Source of the DNA: Muricauda sp. SCSIO 64092
Lineage (GTDB): Bacteria; Bacteroidota; Bacteroidia; Flavobacteriales; Flavobacteriaceae
Direction of reading: 5' to 3'
Assembly (NCBI RefSeq): GCF_023016285.1
Contig: NZ_CP095413.1
Span: 2,232,001-2,296,000, forward strand
DNA length: 64,000 nt
Of the stretch, positions 1-8,212 are shown one piece after another. Position 1 is the stretch's first letter, and the number at the start of each line of letters is the position of its first letter. Made by a program: the position numbers and the translations under genes. The notes beneath the pieces were generated by a model, which made no database searches, had not been told where the DNA came from, and saw only the letters and a program-made list of their open reading frames with translations.

Positions 1-201
1 CGTTTTATTGATTTCCTTTAATTTGGCAGTAAGTGGAGACAGTTTGCCACGTTCATCCGTTGTCACTTGTTTCTGACAGTGGACACACTTGTACTCCTTA
101 ATATGCTCGGTCACTTTTTTGGATACCACAAAATGATGGCCGAAGAAGTTGCAGAAGATACCAGTGATTTTGTTGCCATCGGGGGTAATGGTATTTTTCA
201 T
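1..201 (-). CDS. Small Cys/His zinc-ribbon-like protein, 3' end outside window (DUF1660-like)
   Basis: Sixty-seven codons are visible from the ATG complementary to 199-201; the gene runs off the left edge. The protein has C17 followed by an F-F-G-H-H stretch (H22, H23), then C39-V-H-C42 and a QVTTDERGKL segment. This pattern (Cys, FGHxF, KEYxCxxC, then VTTD) is that of small phage- and Bacteroidota-associated DUF1660-type proteins, which look like single zinc ribbons. That family assignment is from memory of the pattern. The function is unknown. It is read leftward, away from the rest of the window, and its upstream side is a gene-free stretch of about 700 bases. Confidence 0.6.
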   Translation of the reverse strand, partial: MKNTITPDGNKITGIFCNFFGHHFVVSKKVTEHIKEYKCVHCQKQVTTDERGKLSPLTAKLKEINKT

Positions 202-905
202 AGGCTTCAAAAAGTTAGTTGCATGTTTCGATTTGGGGACCGAATAATGCAATGATTAGTTATTATTCCATTGCGTTAACAACGCGGGTTTGGTTCTTTT
301 AAAAGGCAACGATTGCTAAATCTCCTTTATTTTGATGCCATGCCAAAATTTTTTGTTTTTTCGATGAACTGCACAAAATCGACAAAGCGTTTCATAAAAT
401 CGATGAATCGATATGGTTATCAATATACAAAATCAAAGCGTTTTAACAAATCATTTTAAAGCATTGAACCTCAAAACGTAAACGAATGTAGTATTACTCT
501 TACTTTTGTCCTGTGTTCAGTGCCATAGCCCCGATCGGTTCCCTTGATTCAAAAGGGGTTAAATTAACGTGGTTTCGACGTATGGTATTTGGTTCCAAGT
601 AAAAATTGGTTTGATCTCCATAGTCGCAATCATTTCATTGGAATGCCAATTGTAGGAAAATGTTTCTAAAAGCCTAAATCACGGACCGTGGTTGCACAGC
701 GAAATCTTAGCCAATAAAATCATTAAAAAGAACTGACAATAGAACGCAAATCCGATGGTTTCCCAAGACGATTTTTCAGTTCTGCAAAATAGCTGCTTTA
801 TGGGCCGACTACCCTGCCTTGCGTCACCAAAAAAACAGCGTGGGTATTCAACCATTTATGCATTTCCTTTTATTAATTTCCAATGATTTTCTCTCCCTAG
901 TTTCA
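202..905. other. Long intergenic stretch, gene-free apart from one repeat copy
   Basis: I see no convincing coding sequence on either strand. The open frames here are short and have no recognisable motif. The stretch is AT-rich near 300-480 and contains one copy of a 77-bp repeat at 537-613 that recurs at 6792-6868. The right end carries the putative promoter of the metal block. No tRNA or terminator hairpin was recognised. Confidence 0.6.
537..613 (+). repeat. 77-bp direct repeat, copy 1
   Basis: This copy begins with GGTTCCCTTGATTC and ends with AAAAATTGGTTTG. The last 55 bases (559-613) are identical to 6814-6868 and the first 14 bases are also identical. Only an 8-base segment at 551-558 differs from 6806-6813. 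Both copies are in the same orientation, about 6.25 kb apart, on either side of the metal-uptake block. I see no coding potential or transposase near either copy. Confidence 0.9.
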
Positions 906-913
906 TATCTTTG
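906..913 (+). promoter_or_regulatory. Putative -7 promoter element TATCTTTG ahead of the metal block
   Basis: TATCTTTG fits the Bacteroidota -7 consensus TAnnTTTG. It lies 23 bases before the ATG at 937. No clear TTG at the -33 position was found, only a T-rich stretch near 885-890, so this is a half-match. It would drive the first gene of the metal block. Confidence 0.45.
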
Positions 914-936
914 CCCCCACATCGAAAAGAGCGTAT

Positions 937-1269
937 ATGGGATTGTGGAAACATGTGGGAAAGGGTATTTCGGCCTTTGTACTGGTGTCAATTTTACTGT
1001 TTCCTTTGGCAATCCGTTTTTCGCATCATTGTGAGGCGCATGAACATCATACGTTTACGCTTGATGTGGATGATTTTCAAGAAGCAGGGCACGATTGTCT
1101 GACGTGCCATTTTCAACTCGCCTCATTCACTTATGATATTTCGGCTTTTCCAGAACTCTTGTCACATAGCTATCCGGAAACTGCCGAAAAGCATTTTTTT
1201 TGCACAGCTATTAATTGCTTTACACTGACCAATGCCCGATTAAGGGCCCCTCCCTCGTTTTCTTCATAA
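937..1269 (+). CDS. Small membrane-anchored Cys/His-rich protein, metal-block gene 1
   Basis: A 110-residue protein with one N-terminal hydrophobic segment (about residues 11-27), followed directly by the metal-ligand-rich stretch SHHCEAHEHH and then HDCLTCHF with a C-x-x-C pair. The C terminus ends in RAPPSFSS. The layout matches the next gene (1423-1743), which has a hydrophobic N terminus, CSHDHED, HCGQC and a C-terminal APP motif, so the two look like diverged duplicates. The protein probably sits in the inner membrane with the ligand-rich part in the periplasm. I infer metal binding or sensing from residue content and from the neighbouring zinc-type TonB receptor. No experimentally characterised family is recognised. 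A short hairpin (1268-1285) overlaps its stop codon. Confidence 0.6.
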   Translation: MGLWKHVGKGISAFVLVSILLFPLAIRFSHHCEAHEHHTFTLDVDDFQEAGHDCLTCHFQLASFTYDISAFPELLSHSYPETAEKHFFCTAINCFTLTNARLRAPPSFSS

Positions 1270-1422
1270 AACCTCCTCCGGTTTTATATTTCATTTTGCC
1301 CCATGGAGGGCAAGAGGCCCTGTTTGTTGACAACTGGTCCAGACCATTGTGCTTGTTGATATTTTATAGGGCTTCTTGTACCATGATACTTTTGACTTAA
1401 CCAATATATTCAGGTAATCGTC

Positions 1423-1743
1423 TTGAAGACGCACTGGAAAAACATCATAGCACTCTTTTTCTTGGCAAGTTTTCTATTGCTAAGAGTAGTGAATCTGCAC
1501 AGCATCGCCCATTTTTGCTCCCATGACCATGAGGACATGGAGCATTGTGGGCAATGCGCATTCATCCTAAGTGCAAAACAGGGCATGCCCCTACAGGCAA
1601 CGGCCCATACGGATTTGGTTTTCACACCACTTCTATCCCTAAAATGGGAAAAAAGGCCTGCGCACTACAAGGCGCCATATCGGAAAACCCACCTTTCCTA
1701 TTATTATAACAACAAGGCCCCACCCTTTTACATAAAGGGATAA
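1423..1743 (+). CDS. Small membrane-anchored Cys/His-rich protein, metal-block gene 2
   Basis: A 106-residue protein starting at TTG 1423; an in-frame stop lies at 1393 and there is no earlier ATG. Residues about 7-24 are hydrophobic (a membrane anchor or uncleaved signal). They are followed by AHFCSHDHEDMEHCGQCAF, rich in His, Cys and acidic residues. The C terminus has NNKAPPFYIKG. It resembles gene 937-1269 in architecture and also the short DUF2946-like His/Cys proteins often found beside copper or zinc genes. A periplasmic metal-binding accessory role is inferred. About 300 bases without a recognised gene separate it from the TonB receptor; I see no clear promoter or operator there, and a Zur-type palindrome was not evident. 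Confidence 0.55.
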   Translation: MKTHWKNIIALFFLASFLLLRVVNLHSIAHFCSHDHEDMEHCGQCAFILSAKQGMPLQATAHTDLVFTPLLSLKWEKRPAHYKAPYRKTHLSYYYNNKAPPFYIKG

Positions 1744-2042
1744 TTATGCTTTTTACCGAATACTGCCTTAGCATATCCTGAAGTCTAAACCATATGTTTC
1801 CTATAGACAAACTTTGGTTTTATCCGTAAGATTGGTAATGTTCAAAAACCATGTTATCCCTTCTCGCCAAGGCATCCGGCCTCTCCATGCGAGTATGTTC
1901 TTTTTTGAGTTTTTAACGCCCATGACCAAAATCAGTTTGTTCCAAAACCCATGGCACCGGACAATTTCATTTTGGCAATGTTTGGCCATTTAAAGATTCT
2001 CGGAAATCGTGTAAATGATGGTTCCATAAAAATCGACAACAC

Positions 2043-4415
2043 ATGTTATACCATTGGTTAGCCCCACCGTTTTTACTGGTGGCCCTTTTTAGTTGCCTTT
2101 CAGGTCATTCACAACAAATCTCCGGATTTGTGCTCAACAGTGAAGGTCAACCCATTGAAGCGGCTATGGTTCAACTCCATCCCACGGAAAGGTTCGCGAT
2201 AAGCGATTCCCGGGGTCGTTTCGCCATCCCGTTTTCGGAAAGGGACAGCATATCCTATCTGGAGGTAACCCATATTACCTATCATACGGTGCATCTTGAC
2301 TTATCGGCCCTTAAAGATTTGTCGCCCCTCAGGATAAAAATGACCGATGCTGTGACCGATCTACGGGAAGTGACCTTAGTGCAACATCGTATCCTGGAGA
2401 AGGTGATCAATAATTCGCAGTCCATCATCTCGATTGATCGGGATTTTATCTCCCGAAACAGTTCAGGGACCTTTTCCGCAGCCCTGGCCACCCTTCCGGG
2501 ACTCAATACCATGAACGTTGGGGTAGGGATTGCCAAACCCATGATCCGGGGAATGGGATTCAACAGAATCTTGGTCAACAACAGGGGCATAAAGCAAGAG
2601 GGACAGCAATGGGGGGCGGATCATGGACTGGAAATAGACCCATTTGATGTGGAACAGGTGGACGTCATCAAAGGTCCCGCTTCCTTGCTCTTTGGTTCCG
2701 ATGGCCTGGGAGGTGTCATCAACATTAAGGAGAACGAACCCCTGGCAGAAAATGGGAATACCGTGGAATACCGCACCATGTACCAGTCCAATAACGGGGC
2801 CATATCCAATTCGTTGGAGTGGAAAGGCCGTCAGGAAAAATGGTTTTACAGTGTTAGGGCCACCCATCAGGATTATGGTGACTATACGGTGCCCTCCAAT
2901 GAATTTACCTATGCAGGCTTCAACTTGCCCATATTTGACAACAGACTTAAAAATACGGCTGGTTCGGAATTGCATTTTAGCAGTTCGGTAGGCTATCGAA
3001 CCAAAAACTTGAAATCGAGTTTGCGGTTCACCAGCTTCAACCAAAGAGCGGGCATTTTTACGGGAGCCATCGGTTTGCCCCGGGTCTATAACCTGCAGCA
3101 CAATGGTGAGTTCAGGAATATTGATGTCCCACGACAAGAAAACCACCACCATATGCTTACGAGTAACACGACCCTCTCCTTGGGCAGGGATCGCTTGGAA
3201 GTGGATTTGGGTTACCAACGCAATATCCGGGAAGAACTGTCCTTTCCCGGAGCGCATGGGATAGCCCCGGAACTGGCCAATTCCAATTTGGCCCTAGGGC
3301 TTTATCTGGATACCTACACGGCCAATTTGCGGTATGAAATCAACCCGAAGCCCGACCATGAAATCCTCTTTGGGATGCAGTTACAATATATGGACAACCA
3401 AAACGACGGGTTCGAGTTTTTACTTCCCGTCTTCCAAAGTTTCCAAATGGGTCTCTTTCATTATCGGTTATGGGACCTCTCCTCAAAGTGGACCGTGAAC
3501 GCAGGGATTCGTTACGACATGGGAACGCACGACATTGAACAGCACCTACAGCCTATTTATGACCGGGGCACCTTATTGCCCACGGGTGAATTCGATGAGC
3601 GTACCCCGGCATTTGATCGGCGGTTCAACAACCTTAGTGGGGCACTTGGAGCCACCTATAAAATGAACACAAAAAATCTCTGGAAACTTCATCTGGGCAA
3701 TAGCTTTCGGTTTCCTACGGCCATAGAACTGTCCAGTAATGGGGTACACCATGGCAACTTTAGGCACGAAGTGGGCAATCCTGACCTGGGTATGGAAAGG
3801 GGTTATCAGGCCGATGTTACCTACTTGCACCGATCAAAGGGCCTGTCCCTTGAAGTCTCCGCATTTTTCGGGTACTACACCGATTATATTTATTTATCCC
3901 CAACTGGTACCTTTTCGCCTTTGGCCTCGGGGGGCACCCTATGGCAATACCGCCAGGAGGATGCCCTGTTCAATGGTTTTGAGATTACGGGCAGCTACTA
4001 CCTTCCTTTTGGATTGAAGGTAGATCTGGGCATCGATTTTGTCCAAAACCTAAATCTGGACAGTAGCTTGCCATTGCCACTTACCCCTCCACCTTCCGTG
4101 CAACTGGGTCTGGAATACGGGGTTTTGCCCAATTCAAAGACTGTGAACAATGGTTACCTATTTGTTCTGGGCCGCTACAATTTTGAACAGAACCAAACGG
4201 ATAGGAATGAAAGGACCACACCGGACAGCTTTATCCTTAATGCCGGTTTGGGCTTTTCGACAAGGCTGTTTGGTCAAAATTCGAAATTCAGGCTAAGCGC
4301 CAATAACCTTTTGGACACCGCCTATTTTAACCATATAAGTCGGTACCGATTGCTCAATTTACCCGAACAGGGACGGAACATCGTACTATCCGTGCAGATA
4401 CCTATATCCCTTTAA
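2043..4415 (+). CDS. TonB-dependent outer-membrane receptor, ZnuD-like (probable zinc)
   Basis: A 790-residue outer-membrane receptor that would import a ligand using TonB/ExbBD energy. It has a signal peptide (about 1-24), then a carboxypeptidase-D-like regulatory domain (ISGFVLNSEGQPIEAAMV to about residue 100) typical of Bacteroidota receptors. A plug domain follows at about 110-230 containing IRGMGFNRILVNN, ADHG (192-195) and VIKGPASLLFGSDGLGGVIN. The rest is a 22-strand-type barrel ending in the expected short hydrophobic strand. The plug's GADHGLEIDP resembles the SGDHG segment I associate with the zinc receptor ZnuD. A triple His (368-370) lies in the barrel region and could be in an extracellular loop. 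Two lipoproteins follow, one AztD-like, supporting zinc. Copper remains possible. TonB receptor identity is sure; the metal is inferred. Confidence 0.85.
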   Translation: MLYHWLAPPFLLVALFSCLSGHSQQISGFVLNSEGQPIEAAMVQLHPTERFAISDSRGRFAIPFSERDSISYLEVTHITYHTVHLDLSALKDLSPLRIKMTDAVTDLREVTLVQHRILEKVINNSQSIISIDRDFISRNSSGTFSAALATLPGLNTMNVGVGIAKPMIRGMGFNRILVNNRGIKQEGQQWGADHGLEIDPFDVEQVDVIKGPASLLFGSDGLGGVINIKENEPLAENGNTVEYRTMYQSNNGAISNSLEWKGRQEKWFYSVRATHQDYGDYTVPSNEFTYAGFNLPIFDNRLKNTAGSELHFSSSVGYRTKNLKSSLRFTSFNQRAGIFTGAIGLPRVYNLQHNGEFRNIDVPRQENHHHMLTSNTTLSLGRDRLEVDLGYQRNIREELSFPGAHGIAPELANSNLALGLYLDTYTANLRYEINPKPDHEILFGMQLQYMDNQNDGFEFLLPVFQSFQMGLFHYRLWDLSSKWTVNAGIRYDMGTHDIEQHLQPIYDRGTLLPTGEFDERTPAFDRRFNNLSGALGATYKMNTKNLWKLHLGNSFRFPTAIELSSNGVHHGNFRHEVGNPDLGMERGYQADVTYLHRSKGLSLEVSAFFGYYTDYIYLSPTGTFSPLASGGTLWQYRQEDALFNGFEITGSYYLPFGLKVDLGIDFVQNLNLDSSLPLPLTPPPSVQLGLEYGVLPNSKTVNNGYLFVLGRYNFEQNQTDRNERTTPDSFILNAGLGFSTRLFGQNSKFRLSANNLLDTAYFNHISRYRLLNLPEQGRNIVLSVQIPISL

Positions 4416-4488
4416 AAAGAAGAATGAACCTAATTATAAATGAAAAAATGAAGATTAAAAACAATGTTGAATTTAATATCCATAACAA

Positions 4489-5376
4489 ATGAGAAAACAC
4501 CTATGTATCCCATTAAGCTTTTTAGTCCTGTTCTCCTCTTGTCTCGGAGAGGATGACGAGGACGCGGTAGATTTGGAGGCTCCCATTATTTCAGCCAATG
4601 CGGGAGGGAACATCCAACCGGAATATTTTTACAATACTTCCCCGGATAATGGACAAATTCCCGTGGCATTTGTAGTACAGGATGCTACCGGCATCCAGGA
4701 AGTCCTAATGGAAGCGCACAGTGGTTTTGATGGCCACACCCATGGAAAGTCGATTTCGGCTCGCAATCCAAAATTTAAACTGTTCAACCATAACCATGTG
4801 ATCCGTGCAGAAAGCATGGAAAATCCCAAAAGGTTTACCTATAGTTCGAACATTTATTTGGATGAGCGCAATCCGGAGATTGAAGAGGATGAGCTATTTC
4901 TCGCCGGGCCTTATCATTTTTCCATCCAGGCCACGGACGCAGAGGGCAACCAGACCACGTATGGGGACGATACCATTTACCATACTACGGTATACATCAA
5001 CAAACCCTACGCCCCTCAGGCAGAAATAACTACCCTGAATATTGCGGAAGGCAGCATTTCCGGACGTATTTATAGGAACATGGATCATGCGGCCTCCTCT
5101 GATATCACCTTCCTGTGGATCTATGTCCAGGAACCGAACACAGAGCATCCAGATCAGGAGGGGGAGATCCTTGAGGAACGGCTTTGGGGGCAATCCAATT
5201 GGCCACACCAGTTCCGTCCCAATCAGGGTGATGAGCTACCCAATGCCCAAGAGCTGGATATGGCACAGCTTTTTGCGAACGATCAGGATTTTTTCGAAGT
5301 ACTACAGGGGAACAAACTCGTTGTTTGGGCCGAGGACACCAATGGAAATATTTCAGTAACCCAATTTAATAATTAA
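4489..5376 (+). CDS. DUF4625-type His-rich lipoprotein, probably surface-exposed
   Basis: A 295-residue lipoprotein. The signal peptide ends in the lipobox FSSC with C18, followed by LGEDDED. An acidic run just after the Cys resembles the lipoprotein export signal that sends Bacteroidota lipoproteins to the cell surface. The body looks like one or two Ig-like domains with conserved His: H77, H83, H85 (a HSGFDGHTH motif) and H101, H103. This His pattern after an AP-I start matches DUF4625 as I recall it. It lies 73 bases after the TonB receptor and 6 bases before the AztD-like gene, so it is almost certainly co-transcribed. The inferred role is metal capture at the surface for the receptor. 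No enzymatic motif is visible. Confidence 0.7.
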   Translation: MRKHLCIPLSFLVLFSSCLGEDDEDAVDLEAPIISANAGGNIQPEYFYNTSPDNGQIPVAFVVQDATGIQEVLMEAHSGFDGHTHGKSISARNPKFKLFNHNHVIRAESMENPKRFTYSSNIYLDERNPEIEEDELFLAGPYHFSIQATDAEGNQTTYGDDTIYHTTVYINKPYAPQAEITTLNIAEGSISGRIYRNMDHAASSDITFLWIYVQEPNTEHPDQEGEILEERLWGQSNWPHQFRPNQGDELPNAQELDMAQLFANDQDFFEVLQGNKLVVWAEDTNGNISVTQFNN

Positions 5377-5382
5377 GTAAAA

Positions 5383-6714
5383 ATGAACAACATGAAACAA
5401 TCAATTTTTAAACTATCCCTCTTTTTTTTGGCTATGGCCAGTTTTATAGCTTGTAGCGATGACGACTCTGCACCCATTGTCGATGATGACCCGGTTTCTT
5501 TTGCGGAGCTCGAAGACGAATGGGTGCGGCTTACCTTACTTCAGGAAGATAAGATCGAAACGATGCAAGCCGCGAGTGAAGAAATTATTGGCTTTGTGGA
5601 CACGGGCCTACCTCAAGGCTCGCGTTACTACAGTAGCAACTCAGGTAGGTACCTCACCGTAATCAATACAGGTGCCAACGAAACGAGGTTTTTTGACACT
5701 GGTGTGGTCAACCATGTAGATCACGGTCACCAAAATCAGGTGCGCTGGTTAGATTTGACCCTGCAAACCTCTGTCCCTGTACACTATACAAGCGTGAACG
5801 GAAATATAGTAATCTTCAATGATGGAGACGGCTCTATTACCTATGTGGAGGAAGAACAACTGGAATTGCCTGCTTACACGCCAATGACCATGCGATTAGA
5901 AAATACAGTGGGACACCATGGCGTAGGAATCAGATTGGACAGTGGCAAATTTGCCGTAACATTCCAAAGTGATACGGCTCCTGACGACGAGCGTTTACCC
6001 CAGATGGTTAAATATGTGACCAGTGATGGCACTGTCATCGATGATAACGGGGGTGTAGTGGTAGGAAGAATCCACGGCAGTGCCAATAATGGCAGCTACG
6101 GGGCCTTTGGTTCTACCGATGGCGTCATAGTTGTAGACAATCAAGACAATATTGATCTGATACCCAATAGTGACGATAGCCTTCGAAATGAAAGGGGCTT
6201 TTGGATTGGTACGTTAAAAAGTCATGAAAATAGTGAATTGTTTTATGGTAGGGCAAGTAATCTTGGCATTTACACTATAAATCCCGAACAGAAGAGCATG
6301 TCCCTTTTGTATGAAGGAGGAAATGTGGAAAATGATATGTTCAGCTTTAATGGGGAGTTTTATTTACTGCATACGGATGACGGCAGAATCAGGGTTTATG
6401 ATGCTAATACGAGCGACCTGATTACTGAAAGAGTGGTAGAGATGGCCGATATTCCCGATTCTCCTATCACCACTGCCAAATCTGCAAACTCAGAAATGGC
6501 TCAGTTACAACAAGAGCAGGAGCAAGAAAGCCCTGTGCTAATCTGCTCCGATAAGTTTCTTTATGTATTGGCACCGAACCGAACGCAGATCAAAGTACTT
6601 GAGATTGATGAGCTTAAACATGTGCACACCATTGAGTTGGATACGCCTGTGCAAAGTATTGTGAAGAACGGTTTTTCCATAGAAGGGGAGCAACACGGAG
6701 ACCACAATCACTGA
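5383..6714 (+). CDS. AztD-like beta-propeller lipoprotein, probable zinc metallochaperone
   Basis: A 443-residue lipoprotein with lipobox FIAC (C24) followed by SDDDS, which fits the acidic surface-export signal of Bacteroidota lipoproteins. The body consists of repeated beta-strand blocks of a propeller. Three segments recall the zinc metallochaperone AztD: a HVYT-type strand with IVIFNDGDGS, GHHGVGIRL, and RIHGSANNGS followed by a FGSTDGVIVV strand. Candidate ligands are H111, H114 and H116 (NHVDHGHQ) and the His-rich tail QHGDHNH. AztD normally delivers zinc to an ABC transporter binding protein, but no ABC genes are in view; here the partner is a TonB receptor. A strong terminator follows at 6739-6776, closing the operon. 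An alternative start at the fourth codon would not change the lipobox. Confidence 0.7.
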   Translation: MNNMKQSIFKLSLFFLAMASFIACSDDDSAPIVDDDPVSFAELEDEWVRLTLLQEDKIETMQAASEEIIGFVDTGLPQGSRYYSSNSGRYLTVINTGANETRFFDTGVVNHVDHGHQNQVRWLDLTLQTSVPVHYTSVNGNIVIFNDGDGSITYVEEEQLELPAYTPMTMRLENTVGHHGVGIRLDSGKFAVTFQSDTAPDDERLPQMVKYVTSDGTVIDDNGGVVVGRIHGSANNGSYGAFGSTDGVIVVDNQDNIDLIPNSDDSLRNERGFWIGTLKSHENSELFYGRASNLGIYTINPEQKSMSLLYEGGNVENDMFSFNGEFYLLHTDDGRIRVYDANTSDLITERVVEMADIPDSPITTAKSANSEMAQLQQEQEQESPVLICSDKFLYVLAPNRTQIKVLEIDELKHVHTIELDTPVQSIVKNGFSIEGEQHGDHNH

Positions 6715-6738
6715 TAACCTACCCATCCAGAGCATAAA

Positions 6739-6776
6739 AAAATCGGCCTGGGCGCTAAGTTGCCCAGGCCGATTTT
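6739..6776 (+). terminator. Rho-independent terminator of the metal block
   Basis: A 15-bp perfect stem, AAAATCGGCCTGGGC (6739-6753) pairing with 6762-6776, with an 8-base loop. The stem ends in TTTT. It lies 24 bases after the AztD-like gene. Confidence 0.85.
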
Positions 6777-6791
6777 GTAGTATCCATGCTT

Positions 6792-6868
6792 GGTTCCCTT
6801 GATTCGATCGTGATTAAATTAACGTGGTTTCGACGTATGGTATTTGGTTCCAAGTAAAAATTGGTTTG
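6792..6868 (+). repeat. 77-bp direct repeat, copy 2
   Basis: The second copy of the repeat at 537-613, in the same orientation, identical over 6792-6805 and 6814-6868. It lies between the metal-block terminator and the MarR gene. The two copies therefore bracket the whole metal block. Confidence 0.9.
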
Positions 6869-6931
6869 CTTATGGTATTTCCAATTTTTTTTGAGAGCCC
6901 AGCTGTATAACATTGAGCAATCGAATTAATT

Positions 6932-6947
6932 GTTGTACGTTTACAAC
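6932..6947. promoter_or_regulatory. Palindromic MarR operator, GTTGTA-N4-TACAAC
   Basis: A perfect 6-4-6 inverted repeat ending five bases before the ATG at 6952. The same half-site GTTGT...ACAAC recurs at 7421-7441, upstream of the next gene. This is what one expects of an autoregulating MarR repressor. It also argues against the earlier TTG start at 6913, which would place the palindrome inside the coding sequence. Confidence 0.75.
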
Positions 6948-6951
6948 AGTT

Positions 6952-7404
6952 ATGGACAACAACAATAGGATTCGTTATGACAAAAGTACCTCAATAGGAA
7001 TGTTGACGGGTTCTATTTTTGGTTTGTTGAAAAAAGAGTTGCAACGTCAGTTCGATATCAGAAATGTCCCAATAAAAGTGGAATTGTTCCCAATAATCAA
7101 TAGACTTTTCATACAGGATGCCGTACCGCAGCAGACCATTGCGGAATGGTTCGGTTACGATAGGCCAAAAACTTCCCGCGTACTAGATGAACTGGAAGAT
7201 TCCGGTCTTGTCCAACGAAGGAACGATCCTGATAGCAGACGAACAAAACTTATCTGTCTTTCCAATTTTACAAAAGAGAGCAGACCCATTATCATCAATG
7301 CACTGGAAGAGGCCTTTGAAATTGCTTACAAAGGTTTTACCAAAGACGAGATAGACGATCTTATCAAAAAACTGCAAATGATCAAACGCAATCTAGAACA
7401 TTAA
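6952..7404 (+). CDS. MarR-family transcriptional regulator
   Basis: A 150-residue DNA-binding regulator. The middle carries a winged-helix core: QQTIAEWFGYDRPKTSRVLDELEDSGL as the helix-turn-helix, then QRRNDPDSRRTKLI as the wing with the D-x-R-x-x-x-I pattern of MarR proteins. The C-terminal helices (about 110-150) would form the dimer interface. The ATG at 6952 is chosen because it follows the palindrome at 6932-6947. The regulator is in the same orientation as the SnoaL-like gene at 7490, and matching operators precede both, so it probably represses itself and that gene. The inducing ligand is unknown; MarR proteins commonly sense small aromatic compounds or oxidants. Confidence 0.85.
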   Translation: MDNNNRIRYDKSTSIGMLTGSIFGLLKKELQRQFDIRNVPIKVELFPIINRLFIQDAVPQQTIAEWFGYDRPKTSRVLDELEDSGLVQRRNDPDSRRTKLICLSNFTKESRPIIINALEEAFEIAYKGFTKDEIDDLIKKLQMIKRNLEH

Positions 7405-7420
7405 AAATTTTAAACAAAGT

Positions 7421-7441
7421 GTTGTAAAAAACAACAGTTGT
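7421..7441. promoter_or_regulatory. Compound MarR operator upstream of the SnoaL-like gene
   Basis: GTTGT (7421-7425), five A, ACAAC (7431-7435), then A and GTTGT (7437-7441) form two overlapping inverted repeats. They share half-sites with the operator at 6932-6947, and this is the only other place in the window where I noticed the motif. Confidence 0.7.
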
Positions 7442-7489
7442 AATATGAAACATTATAATTACAGGAACATATTTTAAAATCAACATCAT

Positions 7490-7972
7490 ATGAAAACACG
7501 AATGAATTACAACAAATTTAAGCCCAAAACGGTAAATGAAGAAGCTTTGTCCACTGGTCTAGAGCTCTACAATCGGCTCAACCAAGGTGCCCAAACGGGT
7601 GAATGGGACCCCTTCTTGGAACTCTTACATGAAGATTTGACCTGGTTCGCTCCAGTGGACGGATTTCAAGGCCTTCATAGGGACAGGGCTTCCATGGAAA
7701 AATTGTTCAAGCACCATGCTGGAGTAACCAGGACAACATGGGAATTGAAGAACATCATTGCCAATGGGAATGAAGTGGGTTTCGAGTGCTGGACGCACGG
7801 AACCATAGAAGGGAAGTCCTATGGCAATCAGTTGTTAATGCTCTTTGTTATTGAAAATGGAAAGGCAAGGCATATAAGGGAATATGCTGGGTATATCAAC
7901 GGTGTCGGAGATTTCGTGGGAATTGGAAACGCCAACGACGGTGAAGATGCCCATGATTACAAAAAGGAATAG
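7490..7972 (+). CDS. SnoaL-like / NTF2-fold protein
   Basis: A 160-residue cytoplasmic protein of the NTF2-like superfamily. The SnoaL-like pattern runs from LYNRLNQGAQTGEWDPFLELLHEDLTWFAP through a central strand FECWTHGTIEGKSYGN to the final strands LLMLFVIENGKARHIREYAG. The cone-shaped fold typically binds a small hydrophobic substrate, and members act as isomerases, hydrolases or ligand binders. Which applies here cannot be told. The tail is acidic. MarR control (operator at 7421-7441) suggests induction by a small molecule, perhaps the substrate. A terminator follows at 8004-8035, so this is a one-gene unit. Confidence 0.8.
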   Translation: MKTRMNYNKFKPKTVNEEALSTGLELYNRLNQGAQTGEWDPFLELLHEDLTWFAPVDGFQGLHRDRASMEKLFKHHAGVTRTTWELKNIIANGNEVGFECWTHGTIEGKSYGNQLLMLFVIENGKARHIREYAGYINGVGDFVGIGNANDGEDAHDYKKE

Positions 7973-8003
7973 GAAGTCCAGTCGTAAATTGACACTTCAA
8001 AAC

Positions 8004-8035
8004 AACGGTTTGGTCAATACGCCAGACCGTTTTTT
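8004..8035 (+). terminator. Terminator after the SnoaL-like gene
   Basis: AACGGTTTGG (8004-8013) pairs with CCAGACCGTT (8022-8031) with one G-T wobble. An 8-base loop separates the arms and a T tract follows. Confidence 0.8.
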
Positions 8036-8212
8036 CATTATTGGGTTGTTCTTCGATCAAACATTTCAGGGGACTTAAAAACTTCTTGTGATGGACTTTG
8101 CTTTACTTCTTTCCGAAAAATATTTGGTGCTTAATAAGGCCCATAAATACTTCCCCATACAAATGGTACACCACTAAATCCAGTTGGCGATTGGATGTTA
8201 AAAAACGTGTTA

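Noticed and set aside
1268..1285. AAAACC-TCCTCC-GGTTTT hairpin overlapping the stop of the first metal-block gene
   Set aside because: Six base pairs only; could be a weak attenuator but not supportable as a terminator.
2463..3257. Long 264-codon open frame on the minus strand inside the TonB receptor gene
   Set aside because: It is antisense to a clear receptor with the plug and barrel pattern, has no motif or signal peptide, and reads as a codon-bias shadow.
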